DNA from: Chryseobacterium sp. 3008163
Lineage (GTDB): Bacteria; Bacteroidota; Bacteroidia; Flavobacteriales; Weeksellaceae
DNA length: 64,000 nucleotides
Direction: 5' to 3'
Assembly (NCBI RefSeq): GCF_003669035.1
Contig: NZ_CP033070.1
Location: forward strand, 3,906,001 to 3,970,000
Shown: piece after piece, positions 1-10,200 of the stretch
Layout: every line of letters starts with the position of its first letter
How positions within the stretch are numbered: the stretch's first letter is position 1
The notes under the pieces: generated by a model
Databases searched by the model: none
What the model was told of the DNA's origin: nothing
The model's input: the letters and a program-made list of their open reading frames with translations, nothing else
Position numbers and translations under genes: made by a program

Positions 1-373
1 CCGGATTATACCTTTCAACGTGCCCAACCTGCGCTTTGATACCAAATTCACGGCATTTATAAAGGATTTCTTCTGCCTGTTCTAAAGTTTGGGTAATAGG
101 TTTTTCTATGAAAAAATGAAGACCTTTATCAATGGCTTTCAGAGCGTAATCATAATGATAAAGTGTTGGCGTTACAATATCCAACATGTCAATCTGGTTA
201 AGTAAATCTTCAAGGTTTTCAAAATATTTGTAACCAAATTCAGTCTCCAGTTTTTTACCGTTTTCTGCATCCTTATCGTGGAAACCAATGAATTCATATT
301 TATCAGACTGATTCAGAAGTCGTAAATGTATTTTTCCCAAATGTCCGGCACCTACCAAACCTGCTTTCAACAT
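1..373 (-). CDS. Gfo/Idh/MocA family oxidoreductase, 3' end outside the window
   Basis: This is the N-terminal part (about 124 residues) of an NAD(P)-dependent oxidoreductase; the rest lies beyond the left edge. The ATG is at 371-373 on the minus strand. Visible features are a Rossmann start with GAGHLG at residues 8-13 and the family motif EKP in FFIEKPIT near residue 92, which carries the lysine of the Gfo/Idh/MocA fold, followed by QVGHVERYNP. The family oxidises or reduces sugars, inositols and related alcohols in the cytoplasm. The substrate cannot be told from this fragment. It is divergent from pcm, with about 130 bp between the two starts. Confidence 0.85.
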   Translation of the reverse strand, partial: MLKAGLVGAGHLGKIHLRLLNQSDKYEFIGFHDKDAENGKKLETEFGYKYFENLEDLLNQIDMLDIVTPTLYHYDYALKAIDKGLHFFIEKPITQTLEQAEEILYKCREFGIKAQVGHVERYNP

Positions 374-436
374 AGCTTTTTAATTTGTGTAAATATAGTA
401 ATTTTAGATATTCGGAAACAGATGATAGGTTTTAGG

Positions 437-467
437 TTGACAAATAATGATTGTTTTAGTATTTTTG
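437..467 (+). promoter_or_regulatory. Bacteroidota-type promoter upstream of pcm
   Basis: TTG at 437-439 is followed after 20 bp by TATTTTTG at 460-467. This fits the Bacteroidota primary sigma consensus (-33 TTG, -7 TAnnTTTG). It ends 38 bp before the pcm start codon. The call rests on motif match only. Confidence 0.5.
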
Positions 468-505
468 TGATAAACTAGCGCCTGCTAACTAATAACAACG
501 ATCTG

Positions 506-1159
506 ATGACGCACGATTCATTTGCACACAAAGGGAAAAGAAAGAATTTAATCAATTATTTACGCCAGCAAATTGGGATTTCTGACGAGAATGTACTTTC
601 TGCGATGAATGAGATTCCGAGACATCTTTTTATCGAAAGTATTTTTGAAGATTTTGCTTATGAAGACCGGGCTTTTCCTATTTTGGCGCATCAGACGATT
701 TCGCATCCTTCAACGGTAGCAGAGCAGTCTGAACTTTTACAATTAAAACAAGGTGAAAAAGTTCTGGAAATTGGTACTGGTTGTGGTTATCAGACTGCAG
801 TTTTATTGGCCATGAAAGGTTTGGTGTATACGATTGAGAGGCAGAAAGATTTGTTTGATTATTCTAAAAAGAAATTCAGAGAACTGCATTTATACCCGAA
901 GTTTCAGAGTTTTGGGGATGGTTTTGCCGGGCTTCCGACATTTGCACCTTTTGACAAAATTATCGTGACTTGCGGAGCTGCAGTTTTACCGACAGAATTA
1001 TTAAAACAATTAAAAGTAGGCGGAAAAATGGTCATTCCATTAGGTCCTACGGACGAGCAGGTTTTGTACAGGTTTACAAAAATTTCGCTTACAGAAATTG
1101 AAAAAGAAGAGTTTGGCGCCTACAAATTTGTGCCGATGTTAAATAATACCAATCAATAG
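506..1159 (+). CDS. pcm: protein-L-isoaspartate O-methyltransferase
   Basis: This 217-residue cytosolic SAM-dependent methyltransferase should repair isoaspartyl residues that form in ageing proteins. The SAM-binding motif VLEIGTGCGYQT lies at about residues 87-98, preceded by the family stretch TISHPSTVAEQSELL at about 64-78. The C-terminal part has the expected VGGKMVIPLG strand. Length matches bacterial Pcm. A canonical promoter precedes it and the next gene starts 3 bp after its stop, so the two are probably co-transcribed. No damage is seen. Confidence 0.93.
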   Translation: MTHDSFAHKGKRKNLINYLRQQIGISDENVLSAMNEIPRHLFIESIFEDFAYEDRAFPILAHQTISHPSTVAEQSELLQLKQGEKVLEIGTGCGYQTAVLLAMKGLVYTIERQKDLFDYSKKKFRELHLYPKFQSFGDGFAGLPTFAPFDKIIVTCGAAVLPTELLKQLKVGGKMVIPLGPTDEQVLYRFTKISLTEIEKEEFGAYKFVPMLNNTNQ

Positions 1160-1162
1160 ATT

Positions 1163-1558
1163 ATGATCAATCCCGATATTCTTGATTACAACGATAAGCA
1201 ATCTGATTCAGATCAGGAAATGTGCGCTTTGCTTTCAAAAATTATTGATTTAGAATTGAAAGATTCAGAAAATAAAATCTGGCATGCGCATCCGGTTTGG
1301 TTTTTAGAAGGAAATCCAATCGTTGGTTATAGCAAACAGAAAAAGGGAATCCGTCTCATGTTTTGGAGCGGAAAATCTTTTAATGAAGAAAAACTGAATG
1401 TTGAAGGTGAAAAATTTCAAGATGCTTCAGTGTTTTTTAACGATAAAACTGAAATCGATGAAGTTGATTTGAAATGTTGGCTCGCAAAATCTATAGAAAT
1501 ACAATGGGATTATAAGAATATTGTAAAGAGAAAAGGTGAACTAGTGAGACTAAAATAA
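1163..1558 (+). CDS. DUF1801 domain-containing protein
   Basis: The product has 131 residues and no signal peptide. It resembles the DUF1801 (YdhG-like) family: an N-terminal helix rich in acidic residues, then HAHPVWFLEGNPIVGYSKQKKG and a strand LMFWSGKSF, the part that in this family forms the conserved beta sheet. Some relatives are linked to intracellular iron handling, but no function is established for this subgroup. It follows pcm by 3 bp and precedes a good terminator, so pcm and this gene form a two-gene operon. Confidence 0.7.
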   Translation: MINPDILDYNDKQSDSDQEMCALLSKIIDLELKDSENKIWHAHPVWFLEGNPIVGYSKQKKGIRLMFWSGKSFNEEKLNVEGEKFQDASVFFNDKTEIDEVDLKCWLAKSIEIQWDYKNIVKRKGELVRLK

Positions 1559-1596
1559 CTTTTTGGAACGAGAATTGAAGCAATTAATCATAATTT

Positions 1597-1630
1597 AACC
1601 TCACTTTTTAATGTTGAGGTTTTTTGTTTT
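1597..1630 (+). terminator. rho-independent terminator after the pcm operon
   Basis: The 7-bp stem AACCTCA (1597-1603) pairs with TGAGGTT (1615-1621) and runs into a T-rich tail. Confidence 0.75.
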
Positions 1631-1652
1631 AAATATTTAATCATAAAAATTA

Positions 1653-2624
1653 ATGAAAGTATTCATCAATAAAAGAATTCCGGAAATAGGAATTACAATG
1701 CTGAAAGAAGCAGGTTTGCAAGTTACCTTGGCAGAAAATCCTGAACTGACGCAGGCAGAATGGCTGAAATATTGTAAAAATGCAGACGCAATTCTGAATG
1801 TCGGACAAAATACATACGATAAGGATTTCTTTGAAAAATTCCCCAATATTAAAGCGATTGCGCTGTACTCTGTGGGTTTTGATCATGTAGATATTGATGA
1901 AGCCAACAAAAGAAATATTCCTGTAGGAAATACGCCGGAAGTTCTAAGCAAAGCAACTTCTGATGTAGCTTTTCTGCTAATGCAATCGGTTGCAAGAAGA
2001 GCAAGCTACTATTTTCAAAAGGTAAAAGATGACGATTGGCGAGCTTTTGATCCGCTTCATGCTTTAGGTCAGGAGTTGTACGGAAAAACGTTAGGTGTTT
2101 TTGGGCTTGGAAGAATTGGTTATGAGATGGCTGAAAAGTGCAAGAAAGCTTTTGATATGAATATTATTTATCACAACAGAAGTCATAACGAAGAAGCTGA
2201 AAAAGAACTCGACGCAAAGTACGTTTCGTTCGAAGAATTGGTGAGTCAGTCTGATGTTTTGAGCATTCATGCTAATTTTTCGGAAGAACATTCTGAACTT
2301 TTTAATAAATCTGTTTTCGAAAAAATGAAATCTAATGCGATTTTCATCAATACTGCTAGAGGAGGTTTTCATAATCAGAAAGATTTATATAATGCATTGG
2401 TTTCAGAAAAAATTTGGGGAGCTGGTCTGGATGTGACAAATCCGGAACCTATTAAAGACAACGATCCGATTCTTAAATTGTCTAATGTTTGCGTTTTACC
2501 ACATATCGGTTCGGCAACAATTGAGGCCAGAAACGGAATGGCAAAATTAGCGGCAGAAAATTTGATTGCTTTTTCTAAAGATGAAAAAATGCCACATTGC
2601 GCAAATCCTGAAGTTTATCAATAA
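1653..2624 (+). CDS. D-2-hydroxyacid dehydrogenase (glyoxylate/2-ketogluconate reductase type)
   Basis: This 323-residue cytosolic NAD(P)-dependent dehydrogenase reduces 2-keto acids to D-2-hydroxy acids. The substrate-binding segment with IALYSVGFDHVDI is followed by the Rossmann motif LGVFGLGRIG at about residues 147-156. NTARGG, DVTNPEP and LPHIGSAT carry the expected Arg, Glu/Asp and His catalytic positions. Length is typical. It has its own terminator-bounded unit between the pcm operon and a small acidic protein gene. Glyoxylate, hydroxypyruvate and 2-ketogluconate are all possible substrates. Confidence 0.88.
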   Translation: MKVFINKRIPEIGITMLKEAGLQVTLAENPELTQAEWLKYCKNADAILNVGQNTYDKDFFEKFPNIKAIALYSVGFDHVDIDEANKRNIPVGNTPEVLSKATSDVAFLLMQSVARRASYYFQKVKDDDWRAFDPLHALGQELYGKTLGVFGLGRIGYEMAEKCKKAFDMNIIYHNRSHNEEAEKELDAKYVSFEELVSQSDVLSIHANFSEEHSELFNKSVFEKMKSNAIFINTARGGFHNQKDLYNALVSEKIWGAGLDVTNPEPIKDNDPILKLSNVCVLPHIGSATIEARNGMAKLAAENLIAFSKDEKMPHCANPEVYQ

Positions 2625-2682
2625 TAATCGAATCTTGGAATCATTTTTGTCTTATTAATATTAACACTAAAAATAAACGATT

Positions 2683-2982
2683 ATGATTACAGAAGATAAT
2701 ACTGAAGAGCAAAAAAGAAAATTAAAAGAAATGGATTACAATCCCGGTGAAGATATTTTCAATAAAGAAGAGCATATTCCTTTGGACGGAGATGGAAATC
2801 CAATCATCAATCCTAATCACGTGAACGACGGAATGCCTTTTGGGCTTGATGTTCCTGGTGCAGAAGATGATGACAATTTTGAGCAGATTACTAATCAACT
2901 TCCAGATGAGGAAAATGATTTCTATAGCCGAAGTGATAATGAAGATGATCACGAAGAAGAAAACGATGATATCGTAAGCTAA
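2683..2982 (+). CDS. small highly acidic protein of unknown function
   Basis: The product has 99 residues. It starts with a mixed-charge helix, has a central region rich in Gly, Pro and Asn (PLDGDGNPIINPNH), and ends in a strongly acidic tail of Asp, Glu and Asn. There is no signal peptide, membrane segment or Cys. I do not recognise a named domain, and the composition suggests it is largely disordered. A clear terminator follows, which supports a real transcript. It lies 58 bp after the dehydrogenase and may be read through from it. Confidence 0.65.
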   Translation: MITEDNTEEQKRKLKEMDYNPGEDIFNKEEHIPLDGDGNPIINPNHVNDGMPFGLDVPGAEDDDNFEQITNQLPDEENDFYSRSDNEDDHEEENDDIVS

Positions 2983-3005
2983 CAGGGTTAAAAGTATAAA
3001 AATTT

Positions 3006-3035
3006 AAGCTATCTCAATTGAGGTAGCTTTTTTAT
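3006..3035 (+). terminator. rho-independent terminator
   Basis: AAGCTA (3006-3011) pairs with TAGCTT (3024-3029), with further pairing CTCAATTGAG inside, followed by a T run. Confidence 0.8.
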
Positions 3036-3166
3036 TTAACACAATGTTAATTATAGATAAATAATTATTTAATATTATTCATAATACATTAAAAATGTTT
3101 TATGTTTGTAAAATATTTATTTATAATTGTTATTATTTAATTAAATTTTAATCCCATTCTGTGCGT

Positions 3167-6100
3167 ATGAAAAAATATTTATCGTTTGTATTTTTATTGA
3201 TTTTTATTTCGGTCTTTTCCCAAACTCCACTTCAGGTAAAGATTAAAGACGCATCGGGAAACGAAAATTTCCATGTAACGTGTACCAATGATCTTGATGC
3301 TAGCGGTTGTATTCAGCTTCATGCAGAATATCCAGTGCTGAAGCAGACTTCAAGTTATGCCGTGACCCCGGAAGTTTATAATCCTGCAGTTCCTTTAAAC
3401 CAGGGAACGTCTTTGAATGCTAATTTTGATGATGCTTTTGGAGTAAAGCTGGATCTTCCTTTTTCGTTTTGTTTCTTCAATCAAAATTTTAATGCTCTTG
3501 TGGTTGGTTCTAATGGGATGGTCACTTTTGATCTCAGCCAACTTGGAAATATCAATTATCCCAATGTTTTTTGGCAGAACCCGAATGCGAGTCTTCCGAA
3601 AAATTCAATTTTTGGGGTGTATCATGATATGGTTTTTGCATCCGGAGATTCTTCAGAAATTTATTATTCAACGGTAGGAACTGCGCCTTACAGAAAATTT
3701 GTGATTAATTTTTATGACGGAAGGGTAGCGGGTTGTACAGATCGCTCATCGTCTCAGATTGTCCTTCACGAAACAACAAATATTGTTGAGGTTTTTGTAG
3801 ATCAAAAACTAACGCCTTGCCCTACAAGAAAATTCGAAAATGCATTGATCGGAATAATGAACAATAACGGTACTTTAGGCTATTCTCCGGCTTCAAGAAA
3901 TACCGGAAATTGGCAAGCAACACAGGAAGCTTACAAATTTACCCCAACCGGAAACACAATTCAGCCGGAAGTAACGTGGACGAATTCTACAGGTCAGGTC
4001 GTTGGAAACGGAGTGCAAACTAATATTTGTCCGACTCAGAATGATACGTATACTACTACGGTTAAATTTAATGTTTGTGCAAGTAGTTTTCTGACTTTCA
4101 CAGATGATTTTGTATTAGATTTTGATGCGACCTATCCGGTTGCAAAAAATTATAGTCAAAATTTTTGCGGTAATACACCTGTAAATATCAATTTAAATGA
4201 TTTTAAACAAAATTTGACTTCACAGAATCCTGCGAATTTCAATTTTACTTTTCACTCAACTTTGCTTGATGCACAATCTGGACAAAATGCGTTGTCTCTA
4301 AATTATAGTTTGACTGCTAATTCAGTTTTTTTTGTAAGAATTCAGAATCCCAATGTGCCGACTTGTTTCAGAGTTGCAGTACTTACCCTTAATTTTTTGA
4401 GTAAAAATCTGCTTTTAGATTTGATTTTGCTTTGTGATACCAATAATGATGGTGTTGAAAATGCGTATGATCTGTCTTTGTTAAACAATCAGATTCTTCC
4501 GCCCAACACTACCGGAATTACATACCATGCAAGTCAAAATGATGCTCAAAACAACAGCAATCCAATCGTAACTGCAAATATTACAGCGACAACAAAAATT
4601 TGGGTCAGATTACAAGATGCAAATTGCGTGTATGTTTTAGGGCCTTTAAATTTTGGTTTAAAACCAGGTGTGAATGCCAATTCCCCCGGTCTTTATTCTT
4701 ATACCATGTGTGACATCAATGATAATAATTTGGAAGAATTTGATTTTGCTTTAAATCTTGGACCATTGATTTCCAGTCAGCCAGGAGTAGGTTTTGCTGC
4801 TTACAGTACTTATGCCGCAGCTTTTAGTGGAACGGGACCGCTTTTAGGAACAATAAAGGATGGGTTACAGACTGTATTTATCAGAGTGCAGATTGCAGGA
4901 GGTTGTTTTACGGTGATTCCTGTGACTATGAATGTTACTTTTACTCAAATTAAAGCAAATGATAAAAATGAATACATCTGTTTTAATGGAACTGAGGATG
5001 TCAATGTAGATTTGCTTGCGCTTTCTGCAAATATGTTGATACTGCCTACAACAGCTCTGTTTACAGAATTTTATCAAACTTATGGAGATGCAGAATTAGG
5101 AATAAATCCGATTTCTTCTAATCAGACAATTACGACCAATGGTGATTTCGTTTCTCAGACGTATTATGTACGTTTTAAAGAAACAGATGAGTGTTATACC
5201 ATCAGACCTATCAATGTTTATTTGGTTCATCCGGTGATTTCCACTTCAGCTTTCAGTATTTGTGATTTTAATAATGATAACTCTGAAAATGTTTCGTTAC
5301 CACCTTTCACAACAGCAATTATTGGGGACAGAATGCAAGTGTTTTATTTTATCTCAATCAGGCTGATGCGCAGTCAGGAAATAATGCGGTGACCAATGCA
5401 ATAATTACTGGAAATAACCAGCTTTTCGCAAAAATAACTTCTTACAATTGTACACAGATTTATCCGGTAAATTTCTCTCTGGTTTCAACACCGGCAGTAA
5501 ATTCTACAGTAAATGTAGCTTTAAATAATATCTGCGATAATAATAATGACGGAGTGGAAATGTATAATCTTACCCTTTCGCAACCACAGATTTATAACGG
5601 ATCTTCGAATGTGACTTTTACTTATTATACTTCTTATAATGCTGCGACTCATACTTTTTCAGGACAAATTACGAATCCTACACAATTTATGGTACAAGGA
5701 ACTGCGACAGTGTATGTGAAAGTTAAATTTAATAATAATGAATGTTTCTCAGCATCTCAGTTAAATATTCAGATGATATTTTTACCGGCAGTTGTATTGT
5801 CAAACGCTGTTTTAAATACTTGTGATGAAGATTTTAATTTAAGCGAAACTTTTCAGTTGAATGATGCGGTTCCACAATTATTTATACCTGCTCAAAATAC
5901 GTATGCGCTTTCAAATATGAATATTTCATATTACCTTACAGCAGCAGAAGCCAATGCGGGAAACGCAGCAAATCAAATTGGAAATACGTACACAGCCAAT
6001 ATTTCCACTGTTCAGGTATGGGCGAGATTTCAGTCAAAGACCACCGGATGTTTTTCTGTAGCTCCGATTCAGTTGAATACTTATTTCCCTCCAAAAGCAA

Positions 6101-7368
6101 TCAATTCAAGTATAACGATTTGTGATGAAAATTTAGATGGAACCTATGAAGTCAATCTGATGAATTATACAAATTTGTATATTGATATTCCAAACCAGAT
6201 GAATACATTTAGTTTTTATCTGACGCAATCTGATGCTCAAAATGGTGTCAATGCAATTGTAAATCCAACAAATTTTACAGCTCAACCTTTCCCGGCTCAG
6301 ATTTGGGTGAAAATTCAGAATATTCCGGCTTGTGATGATATTGCAAGTATTAATTTCATCATTGGAAATAAAATTGTTCTTCAGAATGCAGGACCGTTTA
6401 ATTTAAACAATGTCTGTGATAATGGTAATGACGGAATTGAAAATGTAAACTTAACACAGTTTCAGCAACAGATTTATTCCGGAGCGAATGCTGTATTTAC
6501 CTATTATGCCTCTTTAGCGGATTTAAATGCAGGAACAAATGCGATTGCAAACCCTTCAACTTATCAATTTAATCAGAACTCAGGATCGAATATAATATAT
6601 GTAAAAGTGAGTGCTCCCGGATTCTGTCCTGAAATGACGAGCATGAAAATTTCTTTAAAGCTAGTACCGATATTTGAAATCCCGACTCAGTATTTCTGTC
6701 CGGACGGAACTTTTACATACACTTTAAAAGTTGAAGGTCACAATATTGTAAGTTATGTCTGGACAAATCCTTCAGGACAAGTAGTTTCCACTACAAATAC
6801 AATTACAGGAATGAATGTTGTCGGAACTTATTCGGTAACTGTTACGTCTGATAATGGGTGTTCTTATACTGCTACATTTGAGGCAAAATATTATGATGTT
6901 CCTGTCATCCAGCAGATGGTTGCCAGTGGAAGTACATACACAATTACCGCAACCGGTTCGCAACCAATTGTCTATTCTATTGACGGAATTACCTGGCAGT
7001 CAAGTAATGTTTTCTACAATTTGCCTACGGGAATTATTACTTTCTATGTAAAATATGTTGAAGGAAAATGTATCGTAAAACAGGATGGAGTGATTTTAGA
7101 TATTAAAAATGCCATCACGCCAAACGGAGACGGCGCTAATGATAAATGGATCATCAGAAACCTTCATGTTTTCGGAACTAAAATGACCAATGTAAAAGTA
7201 TTTGACCGTTATCAATATTTGATTTTCGAACAAAACACCAACACTCAAATCATCTGGGACGGAACAATCTCAGGCAGACCAATTCCTACCTCAAGTTATT
7301 GGTATGTCATCACACTTCCGGATGGAAGATCTTTTACCGAATGGATTTTAGTGAAAAACAATAATTAA
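3167..7368 (+). pseudogene. giant T9SS type B sorting-domain surface protein, broken by one frameshift
   Basis: Restoring one base gives about 1400 residues. A signal peptide (MKKYLSFVFLLIFISVFSQ) starts at the ATG at 3167, better than the GTG at 3161. The body is made of repeated modules with a CDNNNDG-like loop (CDTNNDG, CDNNNDG, CDENLDG, CDNGNDG) followed by YYxxxxDAxxGxNAI-like segments. The C-terminus (AITPNGDGANDKWII to WILVKNNN) is a type B T9SS/gliding sorting domain, so the protein should be exported and displayed. The frame breaks at the T4 run 5347-5350. With five T the sequence reads FYFYLNQADAQSGNNAV, matching the other modules. TATGTTTG at 3101-3108 is a possible -7 element. Ligand and role are unknown. 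Confidence 0.85.
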
Positions 7369-7389
7369 AATTCTTAAATAAGTGAACGA

Positions 7390-7423
7390 CAAAACCTCAT
7401 TGATTTTCAGTGAGGTTTTGTTG
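7390..7423 (+). terminator. terminator after the T9SS surface protein
   Basis: AAAACCTCA (7391-7399) pairs with TGAGGTTTT (7411-7419). The outer C and G extend the stem by one pair. Confidence 0.75.
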
Positions 7424-7477
7424 TATTTAAATATGAAACTTACTCTAACTCATCAAATAATCACCAGGATAAAAATT

Positions 7478-7600
7478 CCCCTCCTTTGGAGGGGTGGCGA
7501 AAATTCGAAGAATTTTTGACGGGGTGGTTTAAAAGCGGAATCAAACTTCAAGATTTTAATATTCTGTATTCTCAAACCACCCCGTCTTCAAAAATTCTTC
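7478..7600. repeat. composite intergenic inverted repeat
   Basis: CCCCTCC and GGAGGGG form a tight hairpin at 7478-7494. A longer inverted repeat follows: the arm at 7507-7530 (ending GGGGTGGTTT) pairs with the arm at 7574-7600 (starting AAACCACCCC), with a 3-base bulge and a 43-bp spacer. No coding potential was seen. It occupies most of the 328-bp gap before urocanate hydratase. From memory, similar palindromes recur between Chryseobacterium genes. Confidence 0.65.
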
Positions 7601-7696
7601 ATATCTTCTATAATATTTGCACGAGTTTTCTAATTTGAATATCTTTAAAACCACAAAAGTCCAACAACAATCAACCAAACAACAACCAACTATATA

Positions 7697-9682
7697 ATGA
7701 CTTTCAAAGAACAGATACAACAAGGAATTCCAACAGAATTGCCTCAGTCAAAACCATACGAAACCCACATCAATCATGCACCGAAACGTAAAGAAATCTT
7801 AACAGACGAAGAAAAAAAACTCGCTCTGAAAAATGCTTTACGTTACTTCGAACCAAAATTCCACGCAGAATTGTTGCCGGAATTCAGGGAAGAGCTGGAA
7901 AAATACGGCAGAATTTATATGTACCGTTTCCGTCCGGATTATGAGATGAAGGCAAGAGACATTGCAGAATATCCCGGAAAATCTGAGCAGGCAAAAGCCA
8001 TTATGCTGATGATTCAGAATAATCTGGATTATGCTGTGGCGCAACATCCTCACGAACTGATTACTTATGGTGGAAATGGAGCAGTTTTTAGCAACTGGGC
8101 GCAGTATCTTCTGACGATGAAATATCTGTCGGAAATGACGGACGAACAAACGTTGACGATGTATTCCGGTCATCCGATGGGATTGTTTCCTTCTCATAAA
8201 GATGCCCCAAGAGTTGTGGTGACAAACGGAATGATGATTCCAAATTATTCCAAGCCGGACGATTGGGAAAAATTCAATGCGTTGGGTGTTTCACAGTACG
8301 GACAAATGACGGCTGGATCTTATATGTACATCGGTCCGCAGGGAATTGTTCATGGAACGACGATTACGGTTTTGAATGCTTTCAGAAAAATCAATAAAGA
8401 ACCAAAAGGCGGATTATTCGTCACGTCAGGTTTGGGCGGAATGTCCGGAGCTCAGCCAAAAGCCGGAAATATCGCAGGTTGCATTACGGTCATTGCCGAA
8501 GTCAATCCTAAGATTACAAAAATCCGTCACGAACAGAAATGGGTCAATGAAATCCACGAAAATCTGGATGAATTAGTTGCAAGAGTAAGAAAAGCTCAGG
8601 GAAATAAAGAAACAGTTTCTTTGGCTTATCTTGGAAACATCGTTGAGGTTTGGGAAAAATTTGATGAAGAAAATTTAAGAATTGACATCGGTTCAGACCA
8701 GACTTCGCTTCACAATCCTTGGGCGGGCGGTTATTATCCGGTCGGGCAAACCTTTGAGGAGTCGAATATAATGATGGCAGAGAACCCTGAATTATTCAAA
8801 GAAAAAGTTCAGGAAACCTTGAGAAGACACGCTGCAGCCATCAACAAACATACAGCAAAAGGAACTTATTTCTTCGATTACGGAAATGCCTTTTTACTCG
8901 AAGCTTCCAGAGCTGGAGCCGATGTAATGTCTGAAAATCCTACGATTGGAAGAGAATTTAAATATCCATCATACGTTCAGGATATTATGGGACCGATGTG
9001 TTTTGATTATGGTTTCGGGCCGTTTCGTTGGGTTTGTACCAGCGGAAAACCGGAAGATTTACAGAAAACGGATGATATTGCGTGTGCCGTTTTAGAGGAA
9101 ATGATTAAAACATCGCCGGAAGAAATTCAACAGCAGATGAAAGACAATATCACGTGGATTAAAGGCGCTCAGGAAAATAATCTTGTCGTTGGTTCGCAGG
9201 CGAGAATTCTGTACGCCGATGCAGAAGGACGAATGAAAATCGCCGAAGCCTTCAACAAAGCCATTGCAAACGGAGAAATTGGAGCGGTGGTTTTGGGAAG
9301 AGACCATCACGATGTTTCGGGGACAGATTCGCCGTACAGAGAGACTTCCAATATTTATGACGGCTCGAGATTTACAGCAGATATGGCGATTCACAACGTG
9401 ATTGGCGACAGTTTCCGTGGGGCGACTTGGGTGAGCATCCACAACGGTGGCGGCGTTGGCTGGGGCGAAGTGATCAACGGTGGTTTTGGGCTGTTGCTCG
9501 ATGGAAGCGACGATGCCGACAGAAGATTAAAATCGATGCTTTTCTGGGACGTCAACAATGGAATATCGAGACGAAGCTGGGCAAGAAATGAAGGTGCTGT
9601 TTTCGCGATTAAAAGAGCAATGCAAGCTGAACCGAATTTGAAAGTGACGCTGCCGAATTTTGTGGATGAGAATCTTTTTTAA
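7697..9682 (+). CDS. hutU: urocanate hydratase
   Basis: This cytosolic enzyme converts urocanate to imidazolonepropionate, the second step of histidine degradation, using tightly bound NAD+. The product has 661 residues, the longer form I associate with Bacteroidota rather than the roughly 550-residue proteobacterial type. Characteristic segments include YGGNGAVFSNWAQY and TMYSGHPMGLFPS near residues 115-165, the GGMSGAQPKA nucleotide-binding loop near 250, and CFDYGFGPFRWVCTSGKPED near 435-454 with the conserved Cys region. No other hut gene is in the window. Palindromic repeats lie on both sides, so it appears to be transcribed alone. Confidence 0.95.
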   Translation: MTFKEQIQQGIPTELPQSKPYETHINHAPKRKEILTDEEKKLALKNALRYFEPKFHAELLPEFREELEKYGRIYMYRFRPDYEMKARDIAEYPGKSEQAKAIMLMIQNNLDYAVAQHPHELITYGGNGAVFSNWAQYLLTMKYLSEMTDEQTLTMYSGHPMGLFPSHKDAPRVVVTNGMMIPNYSKPDDWEKFNALGVSQYGQMTAGSYMYIGPQGIVHGTTITVLNAFRKINKEPKGGLFVTSGLGGMSGAQPKAGNIAGCITVIAEVNPKITKIRHEQKWVNEIHENLDELVARVRKAQGNKETVSLAYLGNIVEVWEKFDEENLRIDIGSDQTSLHNPWAGGYYPVGQTFEESNIMMAENPELFKEKVQETLRRHAAAINKHTAKGTYFFDYGNAFLLEASRAGADVMSENPTIGREFKYPSYVQDIMGPMCFDYGFGPFRWVCTSGKPEDLQKTDDIACAVLEEMIKTSPEEIQQQMKDNITWIKGAQENNLVVGSQARILYADAEGRMKIAEAFNKAIANGEIGAVVLGRDHHDVSGTDSPYRETSNIYDGSRFTADMAIHNVIGDSFRGATWVSIHNGGGVGWGEVINGGFGLLLDGSDDADRRLKSMLFWDVNNGISRRSWARNEGAVFAIKRAMQAEPNLKVTLPNFVDENLF

Positions 9683-9703
9683 TTTGAAAATACTAAAACG
9701 TCC

Positions 9704-9823
9704 CGTCACTTCGAGTAGAGTTTTGCAAAAACTCGTATCGAGAAGTTGTTGAATCACAAGATGTCTTTAGTTCACTGGGTTCTCGATATATTTTTTCTTT
9801 CAGAAAAAACACTCGAACTGACG
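9704..9823. repeat. large palindromic repeat, copy 1 of 6
   Basis: Outer arms CGTCACTTCGAGT and ACTCGAACTGACG enclose inner arms TATCGAGAA and TTCTCGATA. It lies directly after hutU. With its flank it forms a near-tandem 165-bp unit with copy 2. Confidence 0.85.
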
Positions 9824-9868
9824 TCGATTTGGATCTTTATCAATGTTTTTAAATTAGGATTCTCGCTT

Positions 9869-9987
9869 CGTCACTTCGAGTAGAGTTTTGCAAAAACTCG
9901 TATCGAGAAGTTGTTGAATCACAAGATGTCTGTAGTCCACGGGTTCTCGATACATTTTTTCTTTCAGAAAAAACACTCGAACTGACG
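9869..9987. repeat. large palindromic repeat, copy 2 of 6
   Basis: Almost identical to copy 1, including about 45 bp of the sequence between copies, so the two arose by tandem duplication. Confidence 0.85.
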
Positions 9988-10032
9988 TCGATTTGGATCT
10001 TAATCAATAGTTTTTAATTATGATTCTCGCTT

Positions 10033-10127
10033 CGTCACTTCGAGTAGCTTTTGAAAAAAGCGTATCGAGAAGTTTCACGCAAAAGTTCTCGATACATCCC
10101 GATTGCATCGGAAAACTCGAACTGACG
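10033..10127. repeat. large palindromic repeat, copy 3 of 6
   Basis: A shorter copy (95 bp) with the same outer and inner arms but a reduced centre. It starts 164 bp after copy 2. Confidence 0.8.
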
Positions 10128-10149
10128 AAAGCAATTTTATAAATAACAA

Positions 10150-10177
10150 AAACCTGCCAAAAAGCAGGTTTTTTTTC
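10150..10177. terminator. bidirectional terminator
   Basis: AACCTGC (10151-10157) pairs with GCAGGTT (10164-10170), with T runs on both strands. It mainly serves the minus-strand gene that ends at 10201. Confidence 0.7.
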
Positions 10178-10200
10178 GTGCACGTCATTGCTAAGAGGAA

